Source: PALSA-600 sp963842335
GTDB lineage: Bacteria; Actinomycetota; Thermoleophilia; Gaiellales; Gaiellaceae
DNA: 64,000 nucleotides
Reading direction: 5' to 3'
Assembly (NCBI GenBank): GCA_963842335.1
Contig: CAWJGF010000028.1
Coordinates: 282,213 to 346,212 of the forward strand
The position numbers and the translations under genes are program-made. Below the pieces are notes generated by a model, which worked only from the letters and a program-made list of their open reading frames with translations, ran no database searches and was not told the origin of the DNA. This document shows, piece by piece, positions 14,468 to 26,213 of this stretch (the stretch's first letter is position 1; every line of letters starts with the position of its first letter).

Positions 14468-15099
14468 AACGCCGCATCGTTCTGGTCGACGACCACGCGC
14501 TCTTCCGGGCAGGTGTGCGAGGGGAGCTCGGCGACGCAGTCGAGATCGTCGGCGAAGCCGGAAGCGTCGCCGAGGCGGTGCCGCTGATCCTCGGGCTGGA
14601 CCCGGAGGTCGTTCTCCTCGACGTGCATCTCCCGGACGGCGGCGGCGAAGGCGTGATTGCCGGCGTCGCGCTCGAGCGCCCCGGCGTGAAGTTCCTCGCC
14701 CTCTCGGTCTCGGATGCCGCTGAGGACGTGATCGGCGTCATCCGCGCCGGCGCGCGCGGCTACGTCACGAAGACGATCTCGAGCGAGGAGCTGACCGACG
14801 CGGTCGAGCGGGTCGCGGTCGGTGACGCGGTGTTCTCACCTCGGCTGGCGGGCTTCGTCCTTGACGCGTTCCGCGAGGGTGCCCGGGTCGGCGACGACGC
14901 GGAGCTCGAGAACCTGACGCCGCGGGAGCGCGAGGTGCTGCAACTGATCGCGCGCGGTTACAAGTACAAGGAGATCGCCACGCGACTGCATCTCTCGGCG
15001 AAGACCGTCGAGGCGCACGTCTCGAGCGTGCTCCGAAAACTGCAGCTCTCCTCCCGGGCCGAGCTGACGCGCTGGGCCCACGAGCGTCGCCTCATCTAG
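14464..15099 (+). CDS. LuxR/NarL-family response regulator
   Basis: 211 residues: receiver domain at 1-120 with acidic VDDH, phosphoacceptor Asp in VVLLDVHLPDG, conserved Ser (ALSVSD) and Lys (YVTKTIS). A LuxR-type helix-turn-helix follows at ~148-205 (LTPREREVLQLIARGYKYKE, then IATRLHLSAKTVEAHVSSVL). The ATG overlaps the kinase stop (ATGA), so the pair is translationally coupled. It is the output of the PspC-kinase system and probably autoregulates the operon. Followed by a convergent intergenic region with REP-like repeats. Confidence 0.95.
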   Translation: MKRRIVLVDDHALFRAGVRGELGDAVEIVGEAGSVAEAVPLILGLDPEVVLLDVHLPDGGGEGVIAGVALERPGVKFLALSVSDAAEDVIGVIRAGARGYVTKTISSEELTDAVERVAVGDAVFSPRLAGFVLDAFREGARVGDDAELENLTPREREVLQLIARGYKYKEIATRLHLSAKTVEAHVSSVLRKLQLSSRAELTRWAHERRLI

Positions 15100-15171
15100 C
15101 GAAGGCTCCGCTTGCGAGTCGGCCGCTGCACCCCACGCGGCCGCGTCCAGCAGGGCCGCGGCTCGTGGCGC

Positions 15172-15310
15172 CACGTCCGGTGCCAGGCACCTGCACGAGA
15201 CCGTGAATTCTCGTCCACAAATTCGAGAGCCCCCTGCCGCAGAGCCGTTTGGTTCGGGACATGTCCGGTGCCAGGCACCGTTACCGGGGTGTGACGATTC
15301 GTCCACATCG
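15172..15310. repeat. two REP-like palindromic units
   Basis: Two copies of a ~50-bp unit, 88 bp apart, share GTCCGGTGCCAGGCACC (15175-15191; 15263-15279) followed after a variable spacer by a GTGA--ATTC/TCGTCCACA block. The second copy holds the perfect 15-base palindrome CGGTGCCAGGCACCG (15266-15280). They lie between the convergent 3' ends of the LuxR regulator and rnr, a typical REP location. A RAYT transposase of the kind that mobilises REP units is present at 63.1 kb, but no copy was seen next to it. Confidence 0.6.
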
Positions 15311-15337
15311 CACTTGAACGGCCACGGATTCGAGCGC

Positions 15338-17020
15338 CTATCGGGAGCGGGCGCCGTCGGCGAGTGCGAGCTCGACCTTTCCTTCGTTGCGCGCGATCGA
15401 CTCGACCCGCACCTCCACGGGATCGCCCAGGCGATACTTCTTGCCGGTCGTTCGGCCGGCAAGCGCCGTCCCGAGCGGGTTCAGCTCGAAGAACTCGCCG
15501 TGCAGCCGGCGCGCCGGCAGGAAGCCCTCGAACACCTCGCCGAAGCGGACGAAGAGACCCGAGCCGATCAGCCCGGTCACCTCTCCCGGCCATCGCTCGT
15601 CCCAGCCGAGCTCGAAGAGGCGCCGTTCGAGAAGCCATGCGAGGCAGATGTCGTCCGCGAGATACTCGAGCTTGGCCGCCTCGCGCTCCCGCTCGGAGGA
15701 ATGCTCGGCCAGGTAGGCCAGGTCGTCGGGCTCGGGATCGTCCGACAGACCGAGCTCGCGCAGGAGCGCGCGGTGGACGACCAGGTCGGGGTAGCGCCGG
15801 ATCGGCGACGTGAAATGGCAGTACGCCGTGCTCGCGAGGCCCGAGTGCCCGAGATTCGCCGGGTCGTACCGCGCCTGCTTGAGGGCGCGCAGGACGAGCG
15901 ACGGAAACGCCTCCCGCCCACGCCCGGCCTGCTCGACGTACTGCGCGACGCGCTTCGACGTCTCGCCTGCCAGCACGGCCGCCTGCTGCGGTGAGAGACG
16001 GTCGGGCACGGGCGGCGTCGGCACACCGAGGTCGGCCAGCTTCGCGATGAGCAGCTCGACCGCCTGGGGCTCGGGCCGCTCGTGCACGCGGTAGAGCGAG
16101 TCGCGGCGCCGCGAAGCGAGAAACGCGCCGACGCTCTCGTTCGCCAGGATCATCAGCTCCTCGACCAGCATGTGCGCGTGCGGCTCGCCCTCCAGCCACG
16201 CATCCGCGACTCCGCCGTGGCCGTCGAAGCGGAACGCCGCCTCCGGCGTCTGCACCTGGAGCGCGCCGCGCGCGAACCGCCGCTCGCGCAGGTCACGGGC
16301 GACTTCGTCGTTCAGGGCGAGCGCCTCGAGAATCGCCGGCGGCGCCTCACGGCGCTGCGCCTCGCCGTACGTGAGTCGTGCGTCGGAGCGAATCACCGAG
16401 CGGTAGAACTCGGGCGCGCCGCCGTTCGGCGGCAGCTCGACCGTGACGCAGAGGCGATCCTGATTCGGTCGCAGCGAGCACGCATCATCGGCGAGCGCGT
16501 GCGGAAGCATCGGCGCGACCTTTCCCGGCACGTAGGTCGAGAGCGCACGCAGCGCCGCGCCGTGGTCGAGAGGCGTCCCGGCGCCCACGAAGTACGAGAC
16601 GTCTGCGATATGAACCCACGCGCGAATCCCGTCGGCTTCCCGGCGAAACGACAGCGCATCGTCAAAGTCTTTCGCGGTATCGGGGTCGACGGTGTAGGTG
16701 AGCAGGTCCCGCAAGTCGACGCGGTTCGCGGTGTCGATCTCCGGAAGCTCCTGTCGCTCGAAGGGCGTGCGTGCGCCGCGTTCGACGAGCAGCGCCTCGA
16801 GTACGTTCTCGACGTGATCGGCAGGGCCGATCACCTCCTCCACCCGCGCGCGGCCGCGACCGGTCCGCACGACTGCGAGATCGCCCGGCGCGACCTCTCC
16901 GTGTCCCTTCACGTCGAGCTGAACCGGGACACCCGGCGTGAAATACGGGTCGCCTGTGACGAGCCGCCCGCGGCGGCTAACTTCGACGACCAGCCGTGAG
17001 GAGTCGGAGTGCTGCGACAA
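15338..17020 (-). CDS. rnr: RNB-domain exoribonuclease (RNase R/II family)
   Basis: 560 residues, shorter than E. coli RNase R because the double cold-shock N-terminus is reduced to one small OB-like region. The RNB catalytic core is intact: TVDPDTAKDFDDALS (metal-binding Asp cluster) near residue 110, ALSTYVPGKVAPMLP, and the family signature FTSPIRRYPDLVVHR. The C-terminal ~80 residues form an S1-like domain (GLFVRFGEVFEGFLPARRL). Degrades RNA 3' to 5'; RNase R acts with SmpB-tmRNA on stalled messages, and smpB/ssrA lie nearby. The start overlaps the end of the S41 protease gene by ~40 bp. Confidence 0.92.
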   Translation of the reverse strand: MSQHSDSSRLVVEVSRRGRLVTGDPYFTPGVPVQLDVKGHGEVAPGDLAVVRTGRGRARVEEVIGPADHVENVLEALLVERGARTPFERQELPEIDTANRVDLRDLLTYTVDPDTAKDFDDALSFRREADGIRAWVHIADVSYFVGAGTPLDHGAALRALSTYVPGKVAPMLPHALADDACSLRPNQDRLCVTVELPPNGGAPEFYRSVIRSDARLTYGEAQRREAPPAILEALALNDEVARDLRERRFARGALQVQTPEAAFRFDGHGGVADAWLEGEPHAHMLVEELMILANESVGAFLASRRRDSLYRVHERPEPQAVELLIAKLADLGVPTPPVPDRLSPQQAAVLAGETSKRVAQYVEQAGRGREAFPSLVLRALKQARYDPANLGHSGLASTAYCHFTSPIRRYPDLVVHRALLRELGLSDDPEPDDLAYLAEHSSEREREAAKLEYLADDICLAWLLERRLFELGWDERWPGEVTGLIGSGLFVRFGEVFEGFLPARRLHGEFFELNPLGTALAGRTTGKKYRLGDPVEVRVESIARNEGKVELALADGARSR

Positions 17021-18078
17021 GGGCGTGCTGCGAGCGTACGTCAGGCTGCACCCCGCCGCGGGAGATGTCGAGGCCGGCAGGCGTCAGATAGCGAGCGACC
17101 GTCAGCTTCAGCGCCGCCCCGGACGGCAGCCGCTCGATTTCCTGAACGAGCGACTTCCCGTAGGTCGGCGATCCGACGATGGTCGCGCGGCCGTGATCCT
17201 TCAGCGCACCGGCGACGACCTCCGATGCACTCGCGCTGGCACCGTCGACAAGCACGGCGAGCGGGATCGTCGTCGGGCCGCCCGGCCGCGCATAGATCAT
17301 CTCGGGCGGCCGGTGCGCGCCGGCCAGTGACACGATGCTCGACCCGCTGTGCAGGAAGAGAGACGCGACTCCCACCGCTTCGTTGAGCAGCCCGCCGGGA
17401 TCGCCGCGCAGATCGAGCACGAGTGACGTTGCCCCTCGACGGGTCAACTGCTTCACGGCCGCGGTCGTCTGACGTGCCGCGCCGCGCGAGAACGCGGAGA
17501 TCCGAACGATGCCGACCTTGCCGTCGAGCCGCGAGTGCACGGGCGACAACCGAAAGTGACGGCGCACGAGCGCGAACTCGAGCGTGTGGCCACCCCGGCG
17601 CACCCGCAGCGAGACACGGCTGCCGGCCCGCCCGAGGATCCGGCCGATTGCTTCCTGGAACGTGAGACCCGACGTGTTCGCACTGTCGACGCGCAGGATC
17701 ATGTCGCCGGGCTTAATCCCCGCGACGCGGGCGGGACCGGCGACGGTGCGGCGAACGAGCAGGCCGCCCGACCCGGGAAGCACCATGACGCCGATGCCGC
17801 CATAGCCCCCGACATACGCGCGTCGTGCGGCCCGGTACTCGGCCGGAGTGAGAAAGGTCGTGTAGCGGTCGTGCAACGATGCGATCAACCCGGTCATCGT
17901 CGGCTGCGCGAGCACCGACCGGCGGGAGGTTCCGGTAGTACCGTGCGGCCAGCTCGGCGCTCACCTGCTTCACGTCGGAGCTCCGAGCGGGGGCGCGCGC
18001 GACCGGTCTCAACGCCAGCCCGATCCCGAAGGCCGCGAGCGCTGCGAGCGTCACCGCAAGAACCGCCGTCCGCCGCAT
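16977..18078 (-). pseudogene. S41 (CtpA-like) peptidase, frameshifted
   Basis: Reads as one gene only if a single extra base near 17919-17922 is ignored; corrected length is 366 residues. The first frame gives a signal peptide (MRRTAVLAVTLAALAAFGIG) and SAELAARYYRNLPP. The second resumes at SVLAQPTMTGLIASLHDRYT. A PDZ domain follows (GIGVMVLPG to VRRGG), then the S41 core with nucleophile Ser in DGASASASEVVAGAL and Lys in SPTYGKSLVQ. Periplasmic-type tail-specific protease. It sits between ftsX and rnr. With essential neighbours also carrying one-base insertions, a consensus error is as likely as a real mutation. Confidence 0.8.
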
Positions 18079-18136
18079 GGTGCCGCGGACTCTACGACAC
18101 CGCCCGGCGATCCGGAAGTGCCTGGTCGGTTGCCCG

Positions 18137-19027
18137 CTAGACCTTGAGGAAACGGCGGATCGTCAGGCCGGAGCCGATCGCCCCGAGCCCGAGGCCCATC
18201 CCGATGAGGATGAGTGCCGTCAGCGGGAAGGCAAGGGCCTTCACGTCCGAGTCGCCCGAGAGATGGGGCAGGATCGACGGCAGGGCGATCGCTTTCCCGA
18301 GGACGAGGAAGACCACGGCGAGCACCGAGCCGGCGAGGCCACAGAACAAGCCTTCGAGCATGAACGGGCCGCGGACGAACCAGTTCGTCGCCCCGACGAG
18401 CTTCATCACCTCGATCTCACGCCGTCGCGAGAAGATCGAAAGCCGGATCGTGTTCGAGATGAGCAGGATCGATGCGATCAAGAGCACGAGAGTGGCCAGC
18501 GTGAACACCGCCTCGATCACGTGCGCGACCTGGAGAATGCGGTGCGACACCTGCTTGCCGTCGTGCACGGTGTCGACGCCCGCCGGCTTGTGCGGCAGCA
18601 CGAGCGAGTTGTAGAGATTGTCGACATCCTCGGCTCGCGCCGGCGAGATCTGCAGCGTGTCGGGGAACGGATTCGACGTGAGATTCTTCACGAGATCCGG
18701 GTACTTGCGCTTCATGTTCTGGAGCGCCTGTTCCTTCGAGATGTACGTGATGCCGCCCTTGCCCTGCCGCACGTAGGGGTTCTGCTGGAGCGATCGGGCG
18801 AGATCGTTCTTGTCGGCCTTCGTCGCGTTCGGCAGGAAGTACACCTTCACGACGAGTTCCTTCTTCACGTGGTTCGACCACGAGACGGTCCAGCTGCCGA
18901 GGGCGATGAAGAGACCGAGGAGGAACATCCCGATCAGCACGGTCATCGTCGCGGCGACGGTCGTCGAGAGATTCGCGCCGAGTGAGCGCCACGCCTCCGA
19001 GAAGAGCAGCTTGAAGCGGCCGCTCAT
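18137..19027 (-). CDS. ftsX: cell division protein FtsX
   Basis: 296 residues: one N-terminal membrane helix (STTVAATMTVLIGMFLLGLF), a ~120-residue extracytoplasmic domain (VYFLPNATKADK, ISKEQAL), then three C-terminal membrane helices, the FtsX/MacB permease layout. The cytoplasmic FSRRREIEVMKLVGATNWFV motif is the ABC3-type permease signature contacting FtsE. The start codon overlaps the ftsE stop by four bases. FtsEX activates peptidoglycan hydrolases at the septum; the nearby S41 peptidase and rnr share its direction. Confidence 0.95.
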   Translation of the reverse strand: MSGRFKLLFSEAWRSLGANLSTTVAATMTVLIGMFLLGLFIALGSWTVSWSNHVKKELVVKVYFLPNATKADKNDLARSLQQNPYVRQGKGGITYISKEQALQNMKRKYPDLVKNLTSNPFPDTLQISPARAEDVDNLYNSLVLPHKPAGVDTVHDGKQVSHRILQVAHVIEAVFTLATLVLLIASILLISNTIRLSIFSRRREIEVMKLVGATNWFVRGPFMLEGLFCGLAGSVLAVVFLVLGKAIALPSILPHLSGDSDVKALAFPLTALILIGMGLGLGAIGSGLTIRRFLKV

Positions 19028-19791
19028 TCGTAGCCGCCGCGGCGCTCGTCGCGGGCCAGGCGCCCGCCCTCGAGGGCGATTACGCGCTTGCGCATCTTGT
19101 CGACCATCTCGCGGTCGTGCGTGACCATCAGGATGGTCGTCCCGCTGCGGTTGATGCGGTAGAGCAGCTGCATGATCCCGACCGATGTGTCCGGGTCCAG
19201 GTTGCCGGTCGGTTCGTCACAGACGAGAAGCGGCGGGTGATTGACGAACGCGCGCGCGATCGAGACGCGCTGCTGCTCGCCACCCGAGAGCTCGTCCGGG
19301 AGCGACGACATCTTGTGCGAGAGGCCGACCATCGCGAGCACCTCGGGAACCTTCTTGCGGATCGCCGCACTGCTCTCGCCCTGCACCTTCAACGCATACG
19401 CCACATTCTCGGCCGCGGTGCGGCGGGGGAGGAGCTTGAAGTCCTGGAAGACGCAGCCGATGTTGCGGCGCAGCATGGGGACCTTCGAGTGCTTCAACCG
19501 GCCGAGCTCACGGCCGCCGACGACGATCTTGCCACTCGTCGGCTCGAGCTCCTTCAGCAGAAGACGCACGAGCGTCGACTTGCCCGAACCGGACGCACCG
19601 ACGACGAACACGAACTCGCCCTTGTCGATGTGGAACGTGACGTCGCTCAACGCAGGCACGTCGGGCTCATAGATCTTCGTCACCTGGTCGAACACGATCA
19701 TCGACCCGGCGGTCGCCGCGCGCGCCGCAGCGAGTGGGTCCTCCACGACGAAGGTCGGCGATGGGGCTGTCGTCAAATCGGGTTCCTGCAC
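19024..19791 (-). CDS. ftsE: cell division ATP-binding protein FtsE
   Basis: 255 residues. Walker A GASGSGKST, Q-loop (GCVFQDFKLLPRRTAAENVA), signature LSGGEQQRVSIARAF, Walker B LLVCDEPTGNLDP and switch His (VTHDREM) are complete. The core begins at MIVFDQVTKIYEP (residue 31). The ~30-residue extension is kept because GTG at 19791 has GCAGGA upstream, but the ATG at 19701 would give the typical FtsE length. Cytoplasmic ATPase partner of FtsX, downstream of prfB in the usual actinobacterial order. Confidence 0.96.
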   Translation of the reverse strand: MQEPDLTTAPSPTFVVEDPLAAARAATAGSMIVFDQVTKIYEPDVPALSDVTFHIDKGEFVFVVGASGSGKSTLVRLLLKELEPTSGKIVVGGRELGRLKHSKVPMLRRNIGCVFQDFKLLPRRTAAENVAYALKVQGESSAAIRKKVPEVLAMVGLSHKMSSLPDELSGGEQQRVSIARAFVNHPPLLVCDEPTGNLDPDTSVGIMQLLYRINRSGTTILMVTHDREMVDKMRKRVIALEGGRLARDERRGGYE

Positions 19792-19858
19792 GTCATTCCT
19801 GCGGCGCCGCAGATCGAGGCGCCCGGGTGCGTAGGTGAAGTCAAGTGTAGCTCACCAC

Positions 19859-20970
19859 CTAGACGACCCTTCCCGCCGCACGGGCAAGCAGAAACTCGCG
19901 AATGAACGGATCGAGCTCGCCGTCGAGCACAGCTTGGGCATTTCCCATTTCATAACCAGTACGAGTGTCTTTCACAAGTTGGTAAGGGTGGAGAACATAG
20001 GAGCGGACAGACTCGCCGCCGAAGCCGGTGTCGGCCGACCCTCCGCGCTCTTTCGCCATGACCGCCTCGCGCTCCTCTTCGGCCTTTTCGACGAGCCGCG
20101 CCTTCAAGACGCGCATTGCGGTCTGTTTGTTAGCCGACTGGGAGCGCTCGTTCTGGCACTGGACGACGATCCCGGAGGGCAGGTGGGTGATCCGGACGGC
20201 GCTGTCGGTCTTGTTCACGTGCTGGCCGCCGGCTCCCTGGGCACGGTAGGTGTCGATTTTCAGGTCGTCGTCGTCGATCTCGACTGCCGCGTCCTCGGGC
20301 AGGAGCGGCGCGACGATCACGGTCGAAAAGGCGGTGTGGCGGCGGTGCGCCTGGTCGAAGGGGCTCTGGCGAACGAGGCGATGCTTGCCGCGTTCGGCCT
20401 TGAGGATCCCGTACGCGTTCTCGCCGCCCACGGTGAAGGTGGCGGATTTGATCCCGGCCTCCTCCCCCGGGCTCGCCTCGAGCAGTTCGACGTTGAATCC
20501 GCGGTTCGCCGCCCAGCGCTCGTACATCCGCAGCATCATCTCGGCCCAGTCCTGGGCATCGGTGCCGCCCGTGCCCGACTGGAGCGTGACAACCGCGTCC
20601 CCGGCGTCGTATTCGCCGTTGAAGAGCGCTGCCTCCTGGAGCTCGTCGAGCTCTTTGCGCAGCGGCCCGAGCGACGCCGCGACCTCGTCGTCCATCTCGC
20701 CCCCGTCGAGGCCCGCGAGCTCGCGCGCGTCGTTGTACTCGCGTTGTGAGCGACCGGTAGCCGTCGAGCCGGCGCGAGACGCGCGCGTGCTCCGATGAGA
20801 CCTTCGCCGCCCGGCTCTGGTCGTCCCAGAAGCCCGGCGTGTTGAGCTCCTGCTCGAGCTCTCCTAGACGGCGTTCGAGCGTAACCGGGTCAAAGGTACT
20901 CACGGACCCAGTCGAGCTGGGCCCCGAGCTCGTCGAGCTGCTCGGTGAGTGTTGAGCCGGTCTCTGCCAT
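19859..20970 (-). CDS. prfB: peptide chain release factor 2 (programmed frameshift)
   Basis: RF2, terminating at UGA and UAA. Translation starts at ATG 20970 and reads MAETGSTLTEQLDELGAQLD then WVREYL to an in-frame TGA (20890-20892); a +1 shift continues as DPVTLERRLGELEQEL, the classic RF2 autoregulatory frameshift. The GGQ motif is present (AQGAGGQHVNKTDSAVRITH). A second, non-programmed one-base insertion near 20738-20748 (between GYRSLTT and EYNDARELAGLDG) must be skipped to give the normal ~369 residues. Because prfB is essential, that second break is probably a sequence error. Upstream of ftsE, whose start is about 70 bp away. Confidence 0.92.
20886..20900 (-). promoter_or_regulatory. 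RF2 programmed +1 frameshift site
   Basis: Minus strand TAC CTT TGA C: slippery CTT (20893-20895), then TGA (20890-20892) followed by C, the conserved RF2 recoding signal. The Shine-Dalgarno-like element three bases upstream of CTT is weak here (GTGAG rather than AGGGGG). When RF2 is scarce the ribosome slips and full-length RF2 is made. Confidence 0.9.
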
Positions 20971-20995
20971 GACCGTCGAGTGTAGCGGGATCAGA

Positions 20996-21531
20996 TCAGT
21001 CGCTCCGGAGGCGCGACCAGACTCCGGTGTCGCTGCGCAGGCCTTCTTTGAAATGGACGTTGCGCAGAACGCCGTCGCGGTGATAGCCCGCTCGCTCGGC
21101 AACGCGCTCCGACGCCGCATTCGTGACGTCGATCCGCAACTCGAGGCGCTCGAGCGCGAGCTCGTCGAACCCCCAGCGCGTGAGCAGGTCGACCGCACGC
21201 ACGGAGATGCCACGCCCGCGCTCAACGGGAACGATCATGTAACCGATTTCTCCCTCGCGCGCGTCGAGGTCGAGGTGGACGATCGCCGCGAAGCCGAGAA
21301 ACGCGCCGTCACTCGTGTCGCGGATGCAGAACCCGGCGCGCGAGCCGTCGAGCCAAGCGGTCTCGTAGCGGCCGAGCCAGTCACGAACGAACGCACCATC
21401 CGCACCACTCGGCACGAGCGTGAACCGCTTGACGTCGGAGTCCTTGATCAGCTCGGTGAAGTCGGCGGCGTGCGCCTGGGAGAGCGGCTCGAGCCGGATG
21501 ATGTCGTCGGCGAGCGGAGGATTCGGCCGAG

Positions 21532-21547
<16 letters not shown>
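20996..21547 (-). CDS. GNAT acetyltransferase (RimJ/RimL type)
   Basis: 183 residues. N-terminal RLEPLSQAHAADFTELIKD, a beta strand GFAAIVHLDLDAREGEIGYM and the acetyl-CoA loop VERGRGISVRAVDLLTRWGF (Q/R-x-x-G-x-G/A variant) are typical of RimJ/RimL-like N-acetyltransferases. It ends with the RaGYHRDGVLRN motif. The GTG start overlaps the end of secA by 16 bases. Could acetylate a protein N-terminus or a small molecule; the target is not predictable. Confidence 0.88.
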
Positions 21548-24198
<2,651 letters not shown>

Positions 24199-24289
24199 CG
24201 CCGAAAGGGTACCGGGTTCTCCTGCCGTGGCCCCTCACCCAAACACCCGGTTCACCGAACGCTCATACCCGCCTCGTAGCGTCTGCAGC

Positions 24290-25276
24290 ATGCGGATTCT
24301 GGCCGCTTTCGCCCTCGCCGCCTTCATCGCCGGCGGGACGGCTTCGGCCGCGACCCTCGACCGGGGTTGGTCGGCACCGGCCGCGGTCACCGCCCTGGCC
24401 GAGACGGAGGGCGGCGTCGCGGTCGGCGTCGCGTGGTCTCCGCGAGCCTGTGAACACGTGATGCTCTGGCAGCCAGGCGAGGGAGACCGTTGGGTGTTTC
24501 ATCAGCCGGGCCCATGCCCCCAGACGAGCACCGGCCGGGGAATCGCGGCAGTCGCGACGGACGGCCGGCGCGTCGTGTGGTTGTCGTATGCCGGCGGCAA
24601 TGACCGCGACTGGCAACTCTGGACGGCGACACCGACGGCCAGAAGCGCACGGCTGCTGCGATCCGCGTCGGCCGACGTCGACGCGACTCCGCCGATCGTC
24701 GTCGGCACCGGCGCCGCCAACGGCATTCCCTACGCGGTCGGAGCGCAGGTGACCGTGATCGGGCCGAGAGGCGGTCGCAGTTTCTCCTGGCGCGCGCCGG
24801 CACGGGTCGTCGGGCTGACGGAAGGGACCACCGGGACGCTCGGTGTGCTCCTCGCAACCGGGCATCTGGTCACCGTGGGGCTGTTCGACGGCAAGCAGGT
24901 GTCCGATCTGGCTTACGTCCCGGGGGACGTGCGTTCGTTCCGGATCGCAAAGCCGGGCGCGATCGTCGAAACCGCAGCCGGCATCGAGATTCGCCGGGCC
25001 GCCTCGACCGAGACTCTGCCCGCTTCCGCCGGGGCACACCTCGCCGGATTCGTGGACGGCCGCACCGTCTACTCGAGCGGCGGCGACATCCGCGAGTACT
25101 TCCGGACGAAGGCGGGCGTCACCGACGTGCTGCTCCGCCATGTGAGCTCGCCCGTGCTCGCAGGGTTCGACCGCCTCGGCCTGGCGTGGGCAACCGCACG
25201 CCGCGTCTGTTACGCGGCGCCTGTCAACGTCGTGCCGGTGTTCGTCGCTCCCAAGCCACGCGTCGGCAACTGCTGA
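24290..25276 (+). CDS. secreted protein, unknown function
   Basis: 328 residues from ATG 24290, chosen because it opens a good signal peptide (MRILAAFALAAFIAGGTASA). The mature part is beta-rich with repeated strand pairs (RWVFHQPGPC, VATDGRRVVWLSYAGG, GVLLATGHLVTVGLFDGKQV) reminiscent of a propeller-like fold, and has Cys pairs (ACEHV, PGPCP; C-terminal RVCYAA, GNC) that may form disulfides. No enzymatic motif recognised. Its stop is one base from the convergent stop of the 25278 gene. Confidence 0.75.
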   Translation: MRILAAFALAAFIAGGTASAATLDRGWSAPAAVTALAETEGGVAVGVAWSPRACEHVMLWQPGEGDRWVFHQPGPCPQTSTGRGIAAVATDGRRVVWLSYAGGNDRDWQLWTATPTARSARLLRSASADVDATPPIVVGTGAANGIPYAVGAQVTVIGPRGGRSFSWRAPARVVGLTEGTTGTLGVLLATGHLVTVGLFDGKQVSDLAYVPGDVRSFRIAKPGAIVETAAGIEIRRAASTETLPASAGAHLAGFVDGRTVYSSGGDIREYFRTKAGVTDVLLRHVSSPVLAGFDRLGLAWATARRVCYAAPVNVVPVFVAPKPRVGNC

Positions 25277-25277
25277 G

Positions 25278-25874
25278 CTACAGCGGGTTGGCGGCAACCT
25301 CCCACAGATCGCCCTCGAGCCGGGCTGCGCGCACGACATACTCCGCTCCCTCGGCCTCGCCGGCGCGCTCGAGGGCGGGGGCGCTGCCGAAGCTGGGCCG
25401 ACCGTCGACGTGGAGCGTCCGGCCCTCGCGGGTGACCACCAGCTCGGCCTCGTCGCCGTGGAGGCCGGGCACCTGAACGGTGACGATCCGCGACGCGGCG
25501 ACGGCCCAGGTCGTCGGCCCTCGCCGCACGGCCTCGGCGCGGTACGGCGGCGTCACCGACGGCTCGATGGCTGCGGCAACCGGCACGAGCGCCGCCTCGG
25601 GCTCGTCCTCTTCGACGAGCATCGTGCCGTCGGACAGCCGCACGAAGTGCAGCGTGTCGCCCTTCAGCCCGGGCGCTTCACTGGTCGCGACGGAGTCCCA
25701 GCGCCGCGGGCGCGGCACGCCGTGAATTCCCGGTTCGCCGCGCGGCTCGCCGTCCCAGCTCGGGAGCTCGGCTGCCTGGCCGGCCGGGGCGATGCCCGCG
25801 TCCGGCTCGAGGCTGACGCCGCCCGCCTCTGCCAGCCGCACGTGCAACGGCTTGCCCCGACGGAAGATGGGCAC
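25278..25874 (-). CDS. conserved-looking hypothetical protein
   Basis: 198 residues, no signal peptide or membrane segment. N-terminus MPIFRRGKPLHVRLAEAGGV; a Pro/Gly-rich middle; C-terminal half made of short beta strands (RIVTVQVPGLHGDEAELVVT, REGRTLHVDG, YVVRAARLEGDLWEVAANPL). Starts with GTG immediately after the hpf stop (TAG-GTG), so it is co-translated with hpf and comF. It is not the C-terminal dimerisation domain of long HPF. Function unknown. Confidence 0.7.
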   Translation of the reverse strand: MPIFRRGKPLHVRLAEAGGVSLEPDAGIAPAGQAAELPSWDGEPRGEPGIHGVPRPRRWDSVATSEAPGLKGDTLHFVRLSDGTMLVEEDEPEAALVPVAAAIEPSVTPPYRAEAVRRGPTTWAVAASRIVTVQVPGLHGDEAELVVTREGRTLHVDGRPSFGSAPALERAGEAEGAEYVVRAARLEGDLWEVAANPL

Positions 25875-26213
25875 CTACTCGGCGTCGCCGCGGTGCTCGG
25901 TGTGCCGCCGTGGCTCGACGCGGCGCCGCTCGCGGTAGCGCTTCACCTGCCGCTCGAGCTTCTCGACGAGCAGATCGATCGACGCCTTGGGATCGGATGA
26001 CGACTCGCGTGCGCGCAGCGTCGTTCCCTTGCCGTAAATCGTCCCTTCGGCAATGTGCCGTTCGGGGATCGACGGGTTGCGCTGCTCCGAGAGCTCGACC
26101 TCGACCTGGGTCTGGTCCGCCAGCTGCTTGTCGAGCTTCGCCAGCTTCCGCTCGGCGTACTCACGGATCGACGGGGCGACATCAACATTCTTGCCCTTCA
26201 CCTGAAGCCTCAT
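25875..26213 (-). CDS. hpf: ribosome hibernation-promoting factor, short form
   Basis: 112 residues with the RaiA/YfiA fold: MRLQVKGKNVDVAPSIREYA, ERKLAKLDKQLADQTQVEVE, a beta hairpin AEGTIYGKGTTLRARESS, and IDLLVEKLERQVKRYRERRR. Binds the 30S decoding region and inactivates ribosomes in stationary phase. Only the N-terminal domain is present, whereas most actinobacteria have the long form with a dimerisation domain. The start overlaps the comF stop (ATGA). Confidence 0.9.
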   Translation of the reverse strand: MRLQVKGKNVDVAPSIREYAERKLAKLDKQLADQTQVEVELSEQRNPSIPERHIAEGTIYGKGTTLRARESSSDPKASIDLLVEKLERQVKRYRERRRVEPRRHTEHRGDAE

